Below, piece by piece: positions 15,845 to 24,324 of a DNA stretch of 64,000 nucleotides (position 1 is the first letter of the stretch; every line of letters starts with the position of its first letter). The notes under the pieces were generated by a model. It was not told where the DNA came from. It saw only the letters and a program-made list of their open reading frames with translations, and made no database searches. Both the position numbers and the translations under genes were made by a program. Source of the DNA: Halosegnis longus (GTDB lineage Archaea; Halobacteriota; Halobacteria; Halobacteriales; Haloarculaceae); assembly GCF_009663395.1 (NCBI RefSeq), contig NZ_QKNW01000001.1, positions 1,798,001 to 1,862,000 on the forward strand, written 5' to 3'.

Positions 15845-17182
15845 ATGTCCGGACAGTACGACCTCGTCATCGTCGGCGGCGGTATCAGTGGCGCATCGCT
15901 CCTGTACACGAGTGCGAAGTTCACCAACATCGACTCCATCGCGCTCGTCGAGAAGGAGCCGTCCATCGCGGCCATCAACTCCGACCACACGAACAACTCA
16001 CAGACGCTCCACTTCGGCGACATCGAGACGAACTACACGCTGGAGAAGGCGTCGACGGTCAAGACGGCCGCCGAGACGCTCGCCGGCTACCTCGAGAACC
16101 ACGACGAGGACCGCGAGATGCACGACAAGCGGAGCAAGATGGTGCTCGCGGTCGGCGACGAGGAGGTCGAGGAACTCGAAGCCCGCTACGACGACGAGGG
16201 CTTCGGTGACCTGTTCCCCAAACTGGAAGCTATCGGTCGCGAGGAGATTGCAGAACACGAGCCGAAGGTCGTGGAGGGACGCGACCCCGACACCGAGCTG
16301 ATGGCGCTCCAGACGCCCGACGGCTACGTCGTCGACTACGGTGCCGTCGCCCAGTCGTTCGTCGAGGCGGCAAACGAGGAGACGAGCGTCGACGTGTTCA
16401 CCGACACGCGCGTCGAGGACGTGACGCCCACGACGACCGGTTACACCATCGGCACGGACAACGGTCGCTTCGACGCCGACGCGGCGGTCGTCGCCGCCGG
16501 CTCACACAGCCTCCAGATGGCGAAGGACCTCGGCTACGGTGAGGACATGGTCCTGCTTCCGATTGCGGGGAGCTTCTTCCTCGCCGACGACCTGCTGAAC
16601 GGGAAGGTGTACACCCTCCAGATGAAGAAGCTCCCCTTCGCGGCCGTCCACGGGGACGCCGACGTACACGACGACTCCATCACGCGCTTCGGGCCGACGG
16701 CGAAGCTCGTGCCCGCGCTCGAACGCGGTCGGCTCTCGACGGTGAGCGATTTCCTCGACGTGTTCGGCTTCTCGCCGTCGGCGTTTCTCAGCTACGCGAA
16801 CGTGCTCTCAGACCGCATCCTCCTCCCGTACGTCATCCGGAACCTCATCTACGACGTGCCGAAGGTCGGCACCGACCAGTTCCTCCCGCACGTCCAGAAG
16901 GTCGTCCCGAGCGTCGAACAGGGCGATATCGAGCGCGCGAAAGGGTACGGCGGCGTCCGCCCGCAGATCGTCGACACCTCGAAGAAGTCCCTCGATATGG
17001 GTGAGGCCAAGATCGTCGGTGAGGACATCATCTTCAACATCACGCCCTCGCCGGGTGCCTCGACCTGTCTGCAGAACGCCCAGCGCGACGTGAAGGAGGT
17101 GCTCTCGTTCCTCGACGGCGAGTACGAGTTCGACGAGGAGAGCTTCGAGGCCGACACCATCGATCAGTTCCCGCGCGCGTAA
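15845..17182 (+). CDS. FAD-dependent oxidoreductase, malate:quinone oxidoreductase-like
   Basis: A 445-residue flavoprotein. The N-terminal dinucleotide-binding motif is VIVGGGISGASLL (8-20), followed by ALVEKEP. The segment INSDHTNNSQTLHFGDIETN (about 43-62) occupies the place of the N-x-GTGHxALCELNYTP signature of malate:quinone oxidoreductase, so the protein is a divergent Mqo relative. Mqo feeds electrons from malate into the quinone pool; whether malate is the substrate here is not shown. A second FAD contact, AAVVAAGSHSL, lies near residue 215. It is single-gene, with the cupin gene 39 bases downstream. Confidence 0.75.
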   Translation: MSGQYDLVIVGGGISGASLLYTSAKFTNIDSIALVEKEPSIAAINSDHTNNSQTLHFGDIETNYTLEKASTVKTAAETLAGYLENHDEDREMHDKRSKMVLAVGDEEVEELEARYDDEGFGDLFPKLEAIGREEIAEHEPKVVEGRDPDTELMALQTPDGYVVDYGAVAQSFVEAANEETSVDVFTDTRVEDVTPTTTGYTIGTDNGRFDADAAVVAAGSHSLQMAKDLGYGEDMVLLPIAGSFFLADDLLNGKVYTLQMKKLPFAAVHGDADVHDDSITRFGPTAKLVPALERGRLSTVSDFLDVFGFSPSAFLSYANVLSDRILLPYVIRNLIYDVPKVGTDQFLPHVQKVVPSVEQGDIERAKGYGGVRPQIVDTSKKSLDMGEAKIVGEDIIFNITPSPGASTCLQNAQRDVKEVLSFLDGEYEFDEESFEADTIDQFPRA

Positions 17183-17221
17183 GCCGGCAAGATTCAAGCG
17201 ACCGGCCCCACACGCTCGCGT

Positions 17222-17707
17222 ATGGACCACACTTCCATCGACGACGTCGAGATACAGAACAACCCCCTCGGCGTCCACAGCGAGCGCCGTCCCGTCTCCG
17301 ACGCGCTCGGCACCAGCGACTTCGCGATGAACTTCTTCCGGCTCCAGCCGGGCGAGTCCTTCTCCGGCGGGCTTCACACTCACCACGACCAGGAGGAGGT
17401 GTTCTACGTCGAGGAAGGCGAGGCGACGTTCACGGTCGGCCGCGACGGCGACACCGAAGCCGTCGTCTCTGGCGGTGAACTCATCCGGTTCGAGCCGGGC
17501 GAGTTCCAGCAGGGCACCAACACGGGCGACACCGAACTCGTCGGCTGGGCGCTCGGCGCGCCGAAGTCGAAACACGACTGGGACGAAATCGAGTCCATCG
17601 TCTACTGTCAGGAGTGCGAGACGGAGACGGGCCACGGTCTCTCGTTGACCGAGGCGGGCCGGTTCGAACTCACCTGTCTGGAGTGTGACAACAGCTTCAC
17701 CTCGTAA
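17222..17707 (+). CDS. Cupin protein with C-terminal zinc ribbon
   Basis: A 161-residue protein. The cupin barrel (about 30-112) has motif 1 GLHTHHDQEEVFYVEEGE with His52, His54/55 and Glu59 as metal ligands, and motif 2 GELIRFEPGEFQQGTN, in which the usual His is replaced by Gln. A C-terminal zinc ribbon has paired cysteines 129/132 and 152/155. The reaction or ligand is unknown; the ribbon could mediate protein or nucleic-acid binding. Same strand as its neighbours. Confidence 0.8.
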   Translation: MDHTSIDDVEIQNNPLGVHSERRPVSDALGTSDFAMNFFRLQPGESFSGGLHTHHDQEEVFYVEEGEATFTVGRDGDTEAVVSGGELIRFEPGEFQQGTNTGDTELVGWALGAPKSKHDWDEIESIVYCQECETETGHGLSLTEAGRFELTCLECDNSFTS

Positions 17708-17747
17708 GCGGGGAAACCTACAAGTCGGTGCCGCCGTCCCCGTCCGT

Positions 17748-17903
17748 ATGCCAAACTGTGCCAACTGCGACTCCTTCGTCACCGAGGCGTATGTCCGAGT
17801 GTTCGCGCCCAACGAGCTGGAATCCGTCCGAGTGTGTCCGAACTGCGAGGACAAGCTCCGCGACGGAGCCGAGATACGCGAGGCGCGCTCGACACGCGGC
17901 TAA
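17748..17903 (+). CDS. Small zinc-finger protein, DUF7563-like
   Basis: A 51-residue protein with two CxxC pairs (Cys4/Cys7 CANC and Cys30/Cys33 CPNC), a basic-acidic C-terminus and no other domain. I associate it with the haloarchaeal DUF7563 family. Such small zinc-finger proteins are common in haloarchaea and mostly uncharacterised. The internal ATG at 17748 is chosen because the fold begins MPNCANCDSFV. Its end overlaps the btuD stop by 4 bases (convergent). Confidence 0.7.
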   Translation: MPNCANCDSFVTEAYVRVFAPNELESVRVCPNCEDKLRDGAEIREARSTRG

Positions 17904-18685
17904 ACCGACTCGTCGCCGAGCGAGACACCCGCAGTAGGCGTCACCGTCACGGTTCCCGTGGCCGGGTTTTCCCCGACGGTTACGTCGACGCCGAAGACGC
18001 GCTCCAGCCGGTCGGCCGTGAACACCTCCCGGGGGGTGCCGACCGCCTGCCTTTCACCGTCGGCGAGGAGGACGACGCGGTCACAGTAGCGCGCTGCCAA
18101 ATCGAGGTCGTGGATGGCCGCGACGACCGTCTCTTCTAACCCCGCCACGAGGTCGAGCGTCCGGACCTGGTGGTTGATGTCGAGACTCGCGGTCGGCTCG
18201 TCCAACAAGAGCGTGGGGGCGGCCTGCGTGAGCGCACGGGCCAGCAGGACGCGCTGTTTCTCCCCGCCCGACAGCGACGCCACCGACCGGTCGGCGAACT
18301 GTGCGGTCTGTGTCCGGTCGAGTGCGCGTTCCACGGCGGCAGCGCCGTCCGGGTCGTCGCCGCCGAAGCGCGACCGGTACGGGTGGCGACCCATCGCCAC
18401 CACGTCACGCACCGAGAAGTCGAAGCCGAAGTTCGTCTCCTGTGGCACGGTCGCGACCCGGCGGGCGAGCGCCCGCGCCGACAGCGACCCGACTTCGTCT
18501 CCGTCGACGGCTACCGACCCCGCCGCCGGTGAGAGGTGACCACCGACGGCACCGAGCAGCGTCGACTTCCCGGCACCGTTCGGGCCGACGAGCGCGACGA
18601 ACTCGCCGTCGGCGACCGACAGCGACACGTCCTCGAGGACGCGCACGCCGCCGCGGTCGACACACAGCCCGTCGATTTCTATCAC
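17900..18685 (-). CDS. btuD: Cobalamin/corrinoid ABC transporter ATP-binding protein
   Basis: A 261-residue ABC ATPase of the FecE/BtuD type. Walker A GPNGAGKST (34-42), Q-loop VPQE, signature LSGGEKQRV (near 138), Walker B LLLDEPTASLD and the switch His in AIHDLDLA are all present. It overlaps btuC by 4 bases (stop/start ATGA type), so both are made from one mRNA. With btuC and the divergent btuF it forms a complete vitamin B12-type importer; iron-siderophore or haem transporters share the same fold, so the substrate is inferred. Confidence 0.85.
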   Translation of the reverse strand: MIEIDGLCVDRGGVRVLEDVSLSVADGEFVALVGPNGAGKSTLLGAVGGHLSPAAGSVAVDGDEVGSLSARALARRVATVPQETNFGFDFSVRDVVAMGRHPYRSRFGGDDPDGAAAVERALDRTQTAQFADRSVASLSGGEKQRVLLARALTQAAPTLLLDEPTASLDINHQVRTLDLVAGLEETVVAAIHDLDLAARYCDRVVLLADGERQAVGTPREVFTADRLERVFGVDVTVGENPATGTVTVTPTAGVSLGDESV

Positions 18686-19767
18686 AGTTCGCTCACCTCA
18701 CGCTTGCGGAGCAGATACAGGAAGAAGGGCGCGCCGACGGCGGCGGTCACGATACCCACCGGAAGCTCTGCGGGCCCCGACCGCGCGAGCGTGTCGGCCG
18801 CGACGAGAAACGAGGCCCCGGCGAGTGCACTCGTCGGCAGCAGTATTCGGTGGTCGGGACCGACGATGAGCCTGAGCGCGTGGGGAACGATGAGACCGAC
18901 GAAGCCGATGACCCCCGAGATGGCGACCGCCGCGCCGGTGATGATGCTCGAGGCGGCAAGCAGGATGCGTTTCGTCCACTCGACCTCGACGCCGACGGAG
19001 CGGGCGTCGGTCTCGCCCAACAGGAGCGCGTTCAGGTCCTCGGCGTACAGATACAGGACCGCGACGAGCACGAAGGTAATCCCGCCGGTGATGAGCGCCT
19101 CCTCGATGCGCGAGGCGTCGAGGTGGCCCATCAGCCAGTAGGTGACCTCCTCGATGGAGTCGCCGCTCCGGAGAATCAGATACGAGGTGACCGAGCCGAG
19201 AAACGTCTGGACGGCCACGCCGGCCAACAGGAGGGTGGCCACCGGCGTCCGCCCCCCTTCGGTCGCGATGGCGTACACGACGACCGCCGCGACCAGCGCG
19301 CCGACGAACGCGGACGCCCGGAGACCGAGTCCGAACGGGAGCGCGAACGGGGCGACGATGGCCGCGACGGCACCGACGGACGCTCCGGAGGAGACGCCGA
19401 TAATCGAAGGGTCCGCCATCGGATTCCGGAACAGTCCCTGCATCACGGTGCCGGCGGCTGCGAGCGCGAACCCGACGCTCGCGCCGGCCGCGATGCGCGG
19501 CAGTCGAACCTGCAAGACGATTGTCGAGTATAACGGGTCCACGTCGTAGCCGAACGGGGCGTACCACTCGACCGCGTGCCACGGCGCGACCAAGGCGGTC
19601 GCCTCCATTCTGACACCGGCCGGCACCGCCAGCGCGTTCGCGAACACCTTCGCGACGGTCACCGGCCCGATGTGGACCGGCCCGATGCCCGCGGACACGA
19701 CGACGACGCCCACGAGCAGTCCCACCAGCACGGAGACCGCACTCGCTGTCCGGCCACGGTATCGCAC
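18682..19767 (-). CDS. btuC: Cobalamin-type ABC transporter permease (FecCD/BtuC family)
   Basis: A 361-residue permease with about 10 transmembrane helices and the family signature LAAAGTVMQGLFRNPMADP followed by GVSSGAS. I choose the GTG at 19767 (reading MRYRGRTAS) rather than the TTG at 19794, because the shared TATA element at 19795-19802 would overlap the TTG codon and places the start of transcription near 19770. Transcribed divergently from btuF, and overlaps btuD at the other end. Confidence 0.82.
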   Translation of the reverse strand: MRYRGRTASAVSVLVGLLVGVVVVSAGIGPVHIGPVTVAKVFANALAVPAGVRMEATALVAPWHAVEWYAPFGYDVDPLYSTIVLQVRLPRIAAGASVGFALAAAGTVMQGLFRNPMADPSIIGVSSGASVGAVAAIVAPFALPFGLGLRASAFVGALVAAVVVYAIATEGGRTPVATLLLAGVAVQTFLGSVTSYLILRSGDSIEEVTYWLMGHLDASRIEEALITGGITFVLVAVLYLYAEDLNALLLGETDARSVGVEVEWTKRILLAASSIITGAAVAISGVIGFVGLIVPHALRLIVGPDHRILLPTSALAGASFLVAADTLARSGPAELPVGIVTAAVGAPFFLYLLRKREVSEL

Positions 19768-19790
19768 GTAGACAAGTCCAGTTTGGTTAG

Positions 19791-19803
19791 ACAAATACTT
19801 ATT
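19791..19803. promoter_or_regulatory. Shared near-palindromic TATA element between btuC and btuF
   Basis: The AT-rich aatacttatt (19794-19803) reads almost the same on both strands. On the plus strand it sits about 26 bases before the btuF ATG (19824); on the minus strand about 30 bases before the btuC GTG (19767). Both genes can be leaderless from one bidirectional element, so pre-initiation complexes for the two directions would compete. Confidence 0.5.
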
Positions 19804-19823
19804 GGGTTAGCCCGGTCGTAGAG

Positions 19824-20933
19824 ATGATGCGACAACGACTCACGCTGCTGGTCGCGATGCTCGTGCTCGCGGCCACGATTCCGGCTGGCGTCGCCGGCGC
19901 GACAGCACAGACGCAACAGGATGACTGTTCGTTCCCGTACACGGTGACCGACGCGAGCGGGACCGAGATTACCCTCGATGAACGGCCCGACCGAATCACG
20001 ACGCTGAATCCGTCGGCCGCCCAGACCGTCTGGGAACTCGGCGGTCGCGAGCAGGTCGTCGGCGTGACGGCCAACGCCGACTACCTCGACGGCTTCGAGA
20101 CGAAGACGAGCGTCTCCGCGACCGACGGGTTCGGCGTCTCCGTCGAGCGGGTCGTCGGCACCGAACCCGACCTCGTGCTCGCGCCGAACGCCTCCCAGAC
20201 CGAGACGGTGCGCGCACTGCGTGATGCCGGCGTCACGGTGTATCAGTTCGCCGCCGCCGAGACGCTGGAGGACGTGACCGAGAAGACGACACAGATCGCC
20301 CGGCTCACCGGCCACTGTGAGGCGGCCGTCGAAGTGAACGCCTGGATGGAAGCCAACGTCGAGGCCGCCCGCACCGCGACCGCGGATGTCGAGCGCCCGA
20401 GGGTGCTCTACCCGCTCGGCAGCGGCTACGTCGCCAACACGAACACCTTCATCTCGGCGATGATCGAGGCCAGCGGCGGGACCAACGTCCTCGCCGAGTT
20501 CGACTACGAGACCGACTACCCGCAGGTGAGCGACGAAATCATCCTGCAGGCGAACCCCGAGATGCTCGTCGTGAACTCCCGGCTCGCAAACATCTACACC
20601 GAGGAGCCGTACGCCTCGACGACTGCGGGACAGAACAACGCGACCGTCGTGGTCAACACCGACTACCTGAACCAGCCGGCGCCGCGTTCGGTCGTCTTCG
20701 CGGTGCGGAATCTGACCGAGGGGTTCCACCCCGACGTTGACGCGTCGTTCGTCGCCCGCAGCGACGTGACCGTCGCGACGGCGACGCCGACGACCACGGC
20801 GACCGCGACCGACACGCCGGCGGCGACGGCCTCGACCGACTCCACGGAGACGACCGCGGGTGAACAGCCAGGCTTCGGCGTCGTCGCCGCACTGCTCGCC
20901 GTCGGTGCGCTCGTGCTCGCGCGCCGGGAGTGA
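19824..20933 (+). CDS. btuF: Cobalamin-type substrate-binding protein with PGF-CTERM anchor
   Basis: A 369-residue exported binding protein. Residues 1-28 are a signal peptide; the solute-binding domain (about 35-310) is of the BtuF/TroA class (PDRITTLNPSAAQTVWELGG, then EPDLVLAP and a long backbone helix). A Thr-rich linker (about 312-345) leads to EQPGFG, a hydrophobic helix and ARRE, a PGF-CTERM sorting signal. It is thus expected to be processed by archaeosortase A, encoded 6 kb away, rather than anchored by a lipobox. Two ATGs are adjacent (19824 and 19827). Confidence 0.88.
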   Translation: MMRQRLTLLVAMLVLAATIPAGVAGATAQTQQDDCSFPYTVTDASGTEITLDERPDRITTLNPSAAQTVWELGGREQVVGVTANADYLDGFETKTSVSATDGFGVSVERVVGTEPDLVLAPNASQTETVRALRDAGVTVYQFAAAETLEDVTEKTTQIARLTGHCEAAVEVNAWMEANVEAARTATADVERPRVLYPLGSGYVANTNTFISAMIEASGGTNVLAEFDYETDYPQVSDEIILQANPEMLVVNSRLANIYTEEPYASTTAGQNNATVVVNTDYLNQPAPRSVVFAVRNLTEGFHPDVDASFVARSDVTVATATPTTTATATDTPAATASTDSTETTAGEQPGFGVVAALLAVGALVLARRE

Positions 20934-20976
20934 GTGATTCGACAAGACGTATAAGGGAGACACGACTCGAACCGGT

Positions 20977-21255
20977 ATGGTTGAGAACGTGTTGTGGCCA
21001 GCGCAGTTCGACGCCGACCTGACCCGCTCCGAGGGTCGGCGCGTGCCACAGGACCTCGCGGTCGCTGCCCCCACCGTCGACGAAATCGCGGAGGCGGTCC
21101 AGCAGGTGGGGTACGACGCCGTCATCGAGCGCGACGTACAGTACCCTCGCGAGTACGAACCACGCGGTCGCGTGCTCGTGAAGGACGCAGACGACGCCAG
21201 CAAGGGAGACCTGCTCGGTGCTGTCGCGGCGTATCTCGGAGCTATCCGCGCGTGA
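20977..21255 (+). CDS. srp19: Signal recognition particle protein SRP19
   Basis: A 92-residue SRP19 protein, which binds 7S RNA and prepares it for SRP54 in protein targeting. It shows the fold's [20 protein letters not shown] start and the [14 protein letters not shown] segment. Its TGA overlaps the GTG of gar1 (gtga), indicating coupled translation. Confidence 0.93.
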   Translation: MVENVLWPAQFDADLTRSEGRRVPQDLAVAAPTVDEIAEAVQQVGYDAVIERDVQYPREYEPRGRVLVKDADDASKGDLLGAVAAYLGAIRA

Positions 21256-21476
21256 ACCGACTCGGCGAGGTCGTCTCCACGGCACAGGGGCTGCTCGTCC
21301 TCCGGCCGCCGGCCGACACCGAGGTGGATATCGGCACGACGGCACTGGACGAGTCGCTCGACGCGGTCGGGCGCGTCGTCGACGTGTTCGGTCCCGTCGA
21401 CCACCCCTACGTCGCCGTCACGCCCGACGGTGGTACCCCGGATGTACTGCTCGGCACGAAGCTCTACGCCAGATAA
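21252..21476 (+). CDS. gar1: H/ACA ribonucleoprotein protein Gar1
   Basis: A 74-residue Gar1, the accessory subunit of archaeal H/ACA guide RNPs that make pseudouridine in rRNA. Features: short beta-barrel with [26 protein letters not shown] (about 39-56) typical of Gar1. The start is GTG inside the SRP19 stop codon. Pairing with srp19 puts two RNA-protein assembly factors in one operon. Confidence 0.88.
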   Translation: MNRLGEVVSTAQGLLVLRPPADTEVDIGTTALDESLDAVGRVVDVFGPVDHPYVAVTPDGGTPDVLLGTKLYAR

Positions 21477-21483
21477 TCGCCGG

Positions 21484-22266
21484 TCACTCCTCGGACGCGA
21501 CGCGGTCGGCCGGCGTCAACGACGATTCCTCACGCGCCGCCAGCCACTCCGACAGCTCGGTGAGCTGCTCGGTCGCCGCCTCGAACAGCCGTTCGCCCTT
21601 CTCGGCCGTCGCGTCGGTCTGGTCGCCGAAGACGCCGTTTTCGCTGTTGTCCCGCGCGTCGAAGTAGGTCGCTGCCCCGTTTTGTGACGTGCCCGACGCG
21701 TTCCACACGTCGCGGGTCCCGCCGTCGCGCGCCTCGGCCAGCCGGTCCTCGTGGACGCGGTCGGTGAGATGTTGGAGCATCGCCGTCTCCTTCGGACCGC
21801 CGTGGGGACCGTTGTGCTCGAACAGCTCGTCCACGAGGCCGGGAATCGACTCGTCCCACATCCACTCCAGCGCGTAGCAGGTCCCGTCGGCGTGGAGGTC
21901 CTTCGCCACCTCTCGGAGCGCGTCGACGTTCCCGCCGTGGGCGTTCACGTAGACGACGCGGTCGATGCCGTGGTAGGTGAGGTTCTCGGTCAGCTCCCGC
22001 ACGTACGTTCGGAAGGCGTCGGGACTCACCCACATCGTCCCGGGGAACTGCCGGTGGTGTCTGGAGATGCCGACGTTGACGGTCGGGGTACACAGATAGC
22101 CGGTGCGGGCGGCCGCCTCGCGCGCAAGCGACTCTGCGATGACGTGGTCGGTCGACTCGGGGAGATGTGGGCCGTGCTGTTCTGTCGACCCGAGCGGTAT
22201 CAGCGCCAACGACTCCTGTTCGAAGTAGGTCCGGAGGTCCGGCCACGCCTCGTCTGCGAGATACAT
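21484..22266 (-). CDS. arfB: Creatininase-family amidohydrolase, probably ArfB deformylase
   Basis: A 260-residue creatininase-fold metalloenzyme. Metal ligands Glu29, His31 and Asp40 (TEQHGPHLPESTDH) have the same spacing as in creatininase, followed by NAHGGN. In archaea this family includes ArfB, which deformylates the formylamino-pyrimidine made from GTP on the way to riboflavin and F420; the next enzyme, ArfC, is encoded at 59915 in this window, which favours that assignment, though creatininase-like enzymes of other pathways cannot be excluded. Start at the ATG 22266; the upstream extension lies in the promoter region. Confidence 0.75.
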   Translation of the reverse strand: MYLADEAWPDLRTYFEQESLALIPLGSTEQHGPHLPESTDHVIAESLAREAAARTGYLCTPTVNVGISRHHRQFPGTMWVSPDAFRTYVRELTENLTYHGIDRVVYVNAHGGNVDALREVAKDLHADGTCYALEWMWDESIPGLVDELFEHNGPHGGPKETAMLQHLTDRVHEDRLAEARDGGTRDVWNASGTSQNGAATYFDARDNSENGVFGDQTDATAEKGERLFEAATEQLTELSEWLAAREESSLTPADRVASEE

Positions 22267-22352
22267 ACCAGACCTCAGCGGGGCGGGCGTCAAATAGCTA
22301 CCCACGCCCCCGACGGCCCACCCTTTTGTGACCGCCCGCCGAGCATCCGGAT

Positions 22353-23378
22353 ATGCACGAGAGCTTCACCAACGTCCGTGAGCGCGACTGGGACACCGAC
22401 GCCGACGGCGAGATTCGACTCGCCGTCGTCGGCTGTGGCGGCTTCGCCCGCGGGGTCGTCCTCCCGAGCATCGAGGACTGCGACTACCTGACGCCGACCG
22501 TCGGCGTGAGCGGTAGCGAATCAAACCGCGAGGCCGCCGCGGAGCACGGCCTGGAGACGACCGACTACGACGGCTACGCCGACGGCGACCTGGCCGACAG
22601 CTACGACGCCGTCTACGTCGCCACGCCGAACCGACTCCATCTCCCGCACATCGAGACGGCCGCAGCACAGGGGAAGGCGGTCATCTCGGAGAAGCCACTC
22701 GACGCGACGAGCGAGCGCGCCGAACAGGCGGTCGAGACCTGCGAGCAGGCCGGCGTTCCCCTCATGACTGCCTACCGGATGCAGACCGACCCGCTCGTCC
22801 GCCGGCTCCGCGAGTTTCTCGACGACGGTGGCATCGGTGACGTGACGCGGTTCGCGGGCGATTTCACCTTCCCCGTGCTCGCCGGCTCGCGCGGGCCGGA
22901 CCAGTGGCGACTCGACCAGGAGCTCGCGGGCGGTGGGGCACTCGTCGACGTGGGTGTCTACCTCCTCAACACGACCCGGTTCCTGCTCGGCGAGGACCCC
23001 GAGTCGGTGTCCGGTCACACCCGGACGAGCGGCCCGTTCAGCGACGTGGACGAACACGTCGACTTCCAGGTCGTCTTCCCCGACGCGGTCGGGAACTTCA
23101 GCGCCTCCTTCTCGGGCCACCCGACCGCCGACTACACCATCTACGGTACCGAGGGAACCGTCCGCGTGTACGACGCCTTCCAGCCGAACCGGGGCCGGCG
23201 GCTGGTCGTCGAGACCGGCGACGAGCGGTTCGAAATCGAGGGCGCAGGCGGCGGGGAACTCCGCGAGGAGTTCGACTACTTCGCACACGCCGTGCTCACG
23301 GGGCAGGATATCGAGCCGGACGGGAGAGACGGACTGACGGACGTGCGACTACTGGAGCAAGTGTACGCGTCGGCGTGA
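22353..23378 (+). CDS. gfo6: Gfo/Idh/MocA oxidoreductase, likely D-xylose 1-dehydrogenase Gfo6
   Basis: A 341-residue NAD(P)-dependent sugar dehydrogenase. N-terminal Rossmann motif VVGCGGFARGVVLPS (about 26-40), the EKPL motif (near 111-114) with the catalytic Lys, and a C-terminal alpha/beta domain containing GGGALVDVGVYLLN with the GG(x)3D(x)G(x)H-like region. The N-terminus FTNVRERDWD resembles haloarchaeal Gfo6 (D-xylose oxidation to xylonolactone), but no other xylose gene is nearby. It has its own promoter, divergent from the creatininase-family gene. Confidence 0.75.
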   Translation: MHESFTNVRERDWDTDADGEIRLAVVGCGGFARGVVLPSIEDCDYLTPTVGVSGSESNREAAAEHGLETTDYDGYADGDLADSYDAVYVATPNRLHLPHIETAAAQGKAVISEKPLDATSERAEQAVETCEQAGVPLMTAYRMQTDPLVRRLREFLDDGGIGDVTRFAGDFTFPVLAGSRGPDQWRLDQELAGGGALVDVGVYLLNTTRFLLGEDPESVSGHTRTSGPFSDVDEHVDFQVVFPDAVGNFSASFSGHPTADYTIYGTEGTVRVYDAFQPNRGRRLVVETGDERFEIEGAGGGELREEFDYFAHAVLTGQDIEPDGRDGLTDVRLLEQVYASA

Positions 23379-23398
23379 ACGGAAGGGGGAGGCGGGAT

Positions 23399-23425
23399 AC
23401 GACGGGTGCCGAGCAGACCCGTCGT
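23399..23425 (+). terminator. Strong hairpin after gfo6
   Basis: acgacgggt-gccgagcag-acccgtcgt is a perfect 9-pair inverted repeat 20 bases after the gfo6 stop codon. A second, gcgacg-agaaaag-cgtcgc, lies at 23459-23477. No T-run follows on the plus strand, so termination is only a guess; the 151-base gap between convergent genes holds nothing else I can identify. Confidence 0.35.
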
Positions 23426-23529
23426 GTGGGCGCGGATGCGGCGATTTGGTTGCCGTTGGCGACGAGAAAAGCGTCGCGTCTGGCAATTCGATGTACTGCG
23501 TTCTCACTGATAAAGCCTCGTATTCACGC

Positions 23530-24324
23530 TCACCGACGGCGGTCGCGCCACGCGGGGAACTCCTCGCGGGTCGCGGCCACGGTGTCGGGGTCGACGGTCG
23601 CGTGGACGAGCGTGGGGTCGTCGTTAGAGCCGGCCAGCGTCGTCCCCCACGGGTCGTAGACGGCAGACCGACCCAGTAGCTCCGCCTCCCCGAACTGGCC
23701 GCTCCCGTTCGCGGTTGCGACGTACAGTTGGTTCTCGACCGCCCGAGCACGCGGCAGGAGCTGCCAGTGCTCCACTCGCGGATACGGCCACGCGCTCGGC
23801 ACGCAGACGAGCGTCGCGCCAAGCTCCGCGAGTTCGCGGTACAGCTCCGGAAACCGGAGGTCATAGCAGGTGCTCATCCCGACCGTGTGGCCCTCGAAGG
23901 ACGCGACCGAAAGCTCCTCGCCGGGCGTGAGCAGCTCCGTCTCCGCCGACTCGTAGCCGAACAGGTGGTGTTTCCGGTAGACGGCGAGCCGCTCGCCGTC
24001 GCGGCCGAACAGGACGGAGGTGTTCGCGAGGTCACCCTCGGGGGCGTCGTCGCTCGCGGCCAGGTCCTCGACGATGGAGCCGGCGAGCACCCCGACCCCG
24101 CAGTCGCGTGCGGTCTCTCGAATCGTGGTGAGCGTCTCGCCGTCGAGGGGTTCGGCGGCTCGCGCGTAGGAGTCGAACGCGAAGTAGCCGACGTTGAATA
24201 TCTCGGGCAGGACGACCAGGTCGCTCCCCTCGCTCGCGGCGCGTTCGATGGCGCTCACCGCGCGGTCGGTGTTGCCAGCCACGTCGGCGCTCTCGATGTG
24301 AATCTGGGCGCAGGTGACTCTCAT
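23530..24324 (-). CDS. Carbon-nitrogen hydrolase (nitrilase superfamily)
   Basis: A 264-residue nitrilase-fold amidase. The catalytic triad is visible as Glu41 (VVLPEIF), Lys118 (YRKHHLFG) and Cys153 (STCYDLRFPE). The sequence resembles the omega-amidase/Nit2-like branch that hydrolyses small omega-amides, but the substrate is not known. Start at the ATG 24324, which overlaps the stop of the SRPBCC gene (ATGA), so the two genes are co-transcribed. Confidence 0.88.
   Translation of the reverse strand: MRVTCAQIHIESADVAGNTDRAVSAIERAASEGSDLVVLPEIFNVGYFAFDSYARAAEPLDGETLTTIRETARDCGVGVLAGSIVEDLAASDDAPEGDLANTSVLFGRDGERLAVYRKHHLFGYESAETELLTPGEELSVASFEGHTVGMSTCYDLRFPELYRELAELGATLVCVPSAWPYPRVEHWQLLPRARAVENQLYVATANGSGQFGEAELLGRSAVYDPWGTTLAGSNDDPTLVHATVDPDTVAATREEFPAWRDRRR

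Noticed and set aside
19768-19794. TTG start for btuC
   Set aside because: It would place the start codon inside the shared TATA element; the GTG at 19767 fits the expected transcription start.
19768-19823. Cobalamin riboswitch upstream of btu genes
   Set aside because: The intergenic distance is too short for one and both genes seem leaderless; no such element is visible.
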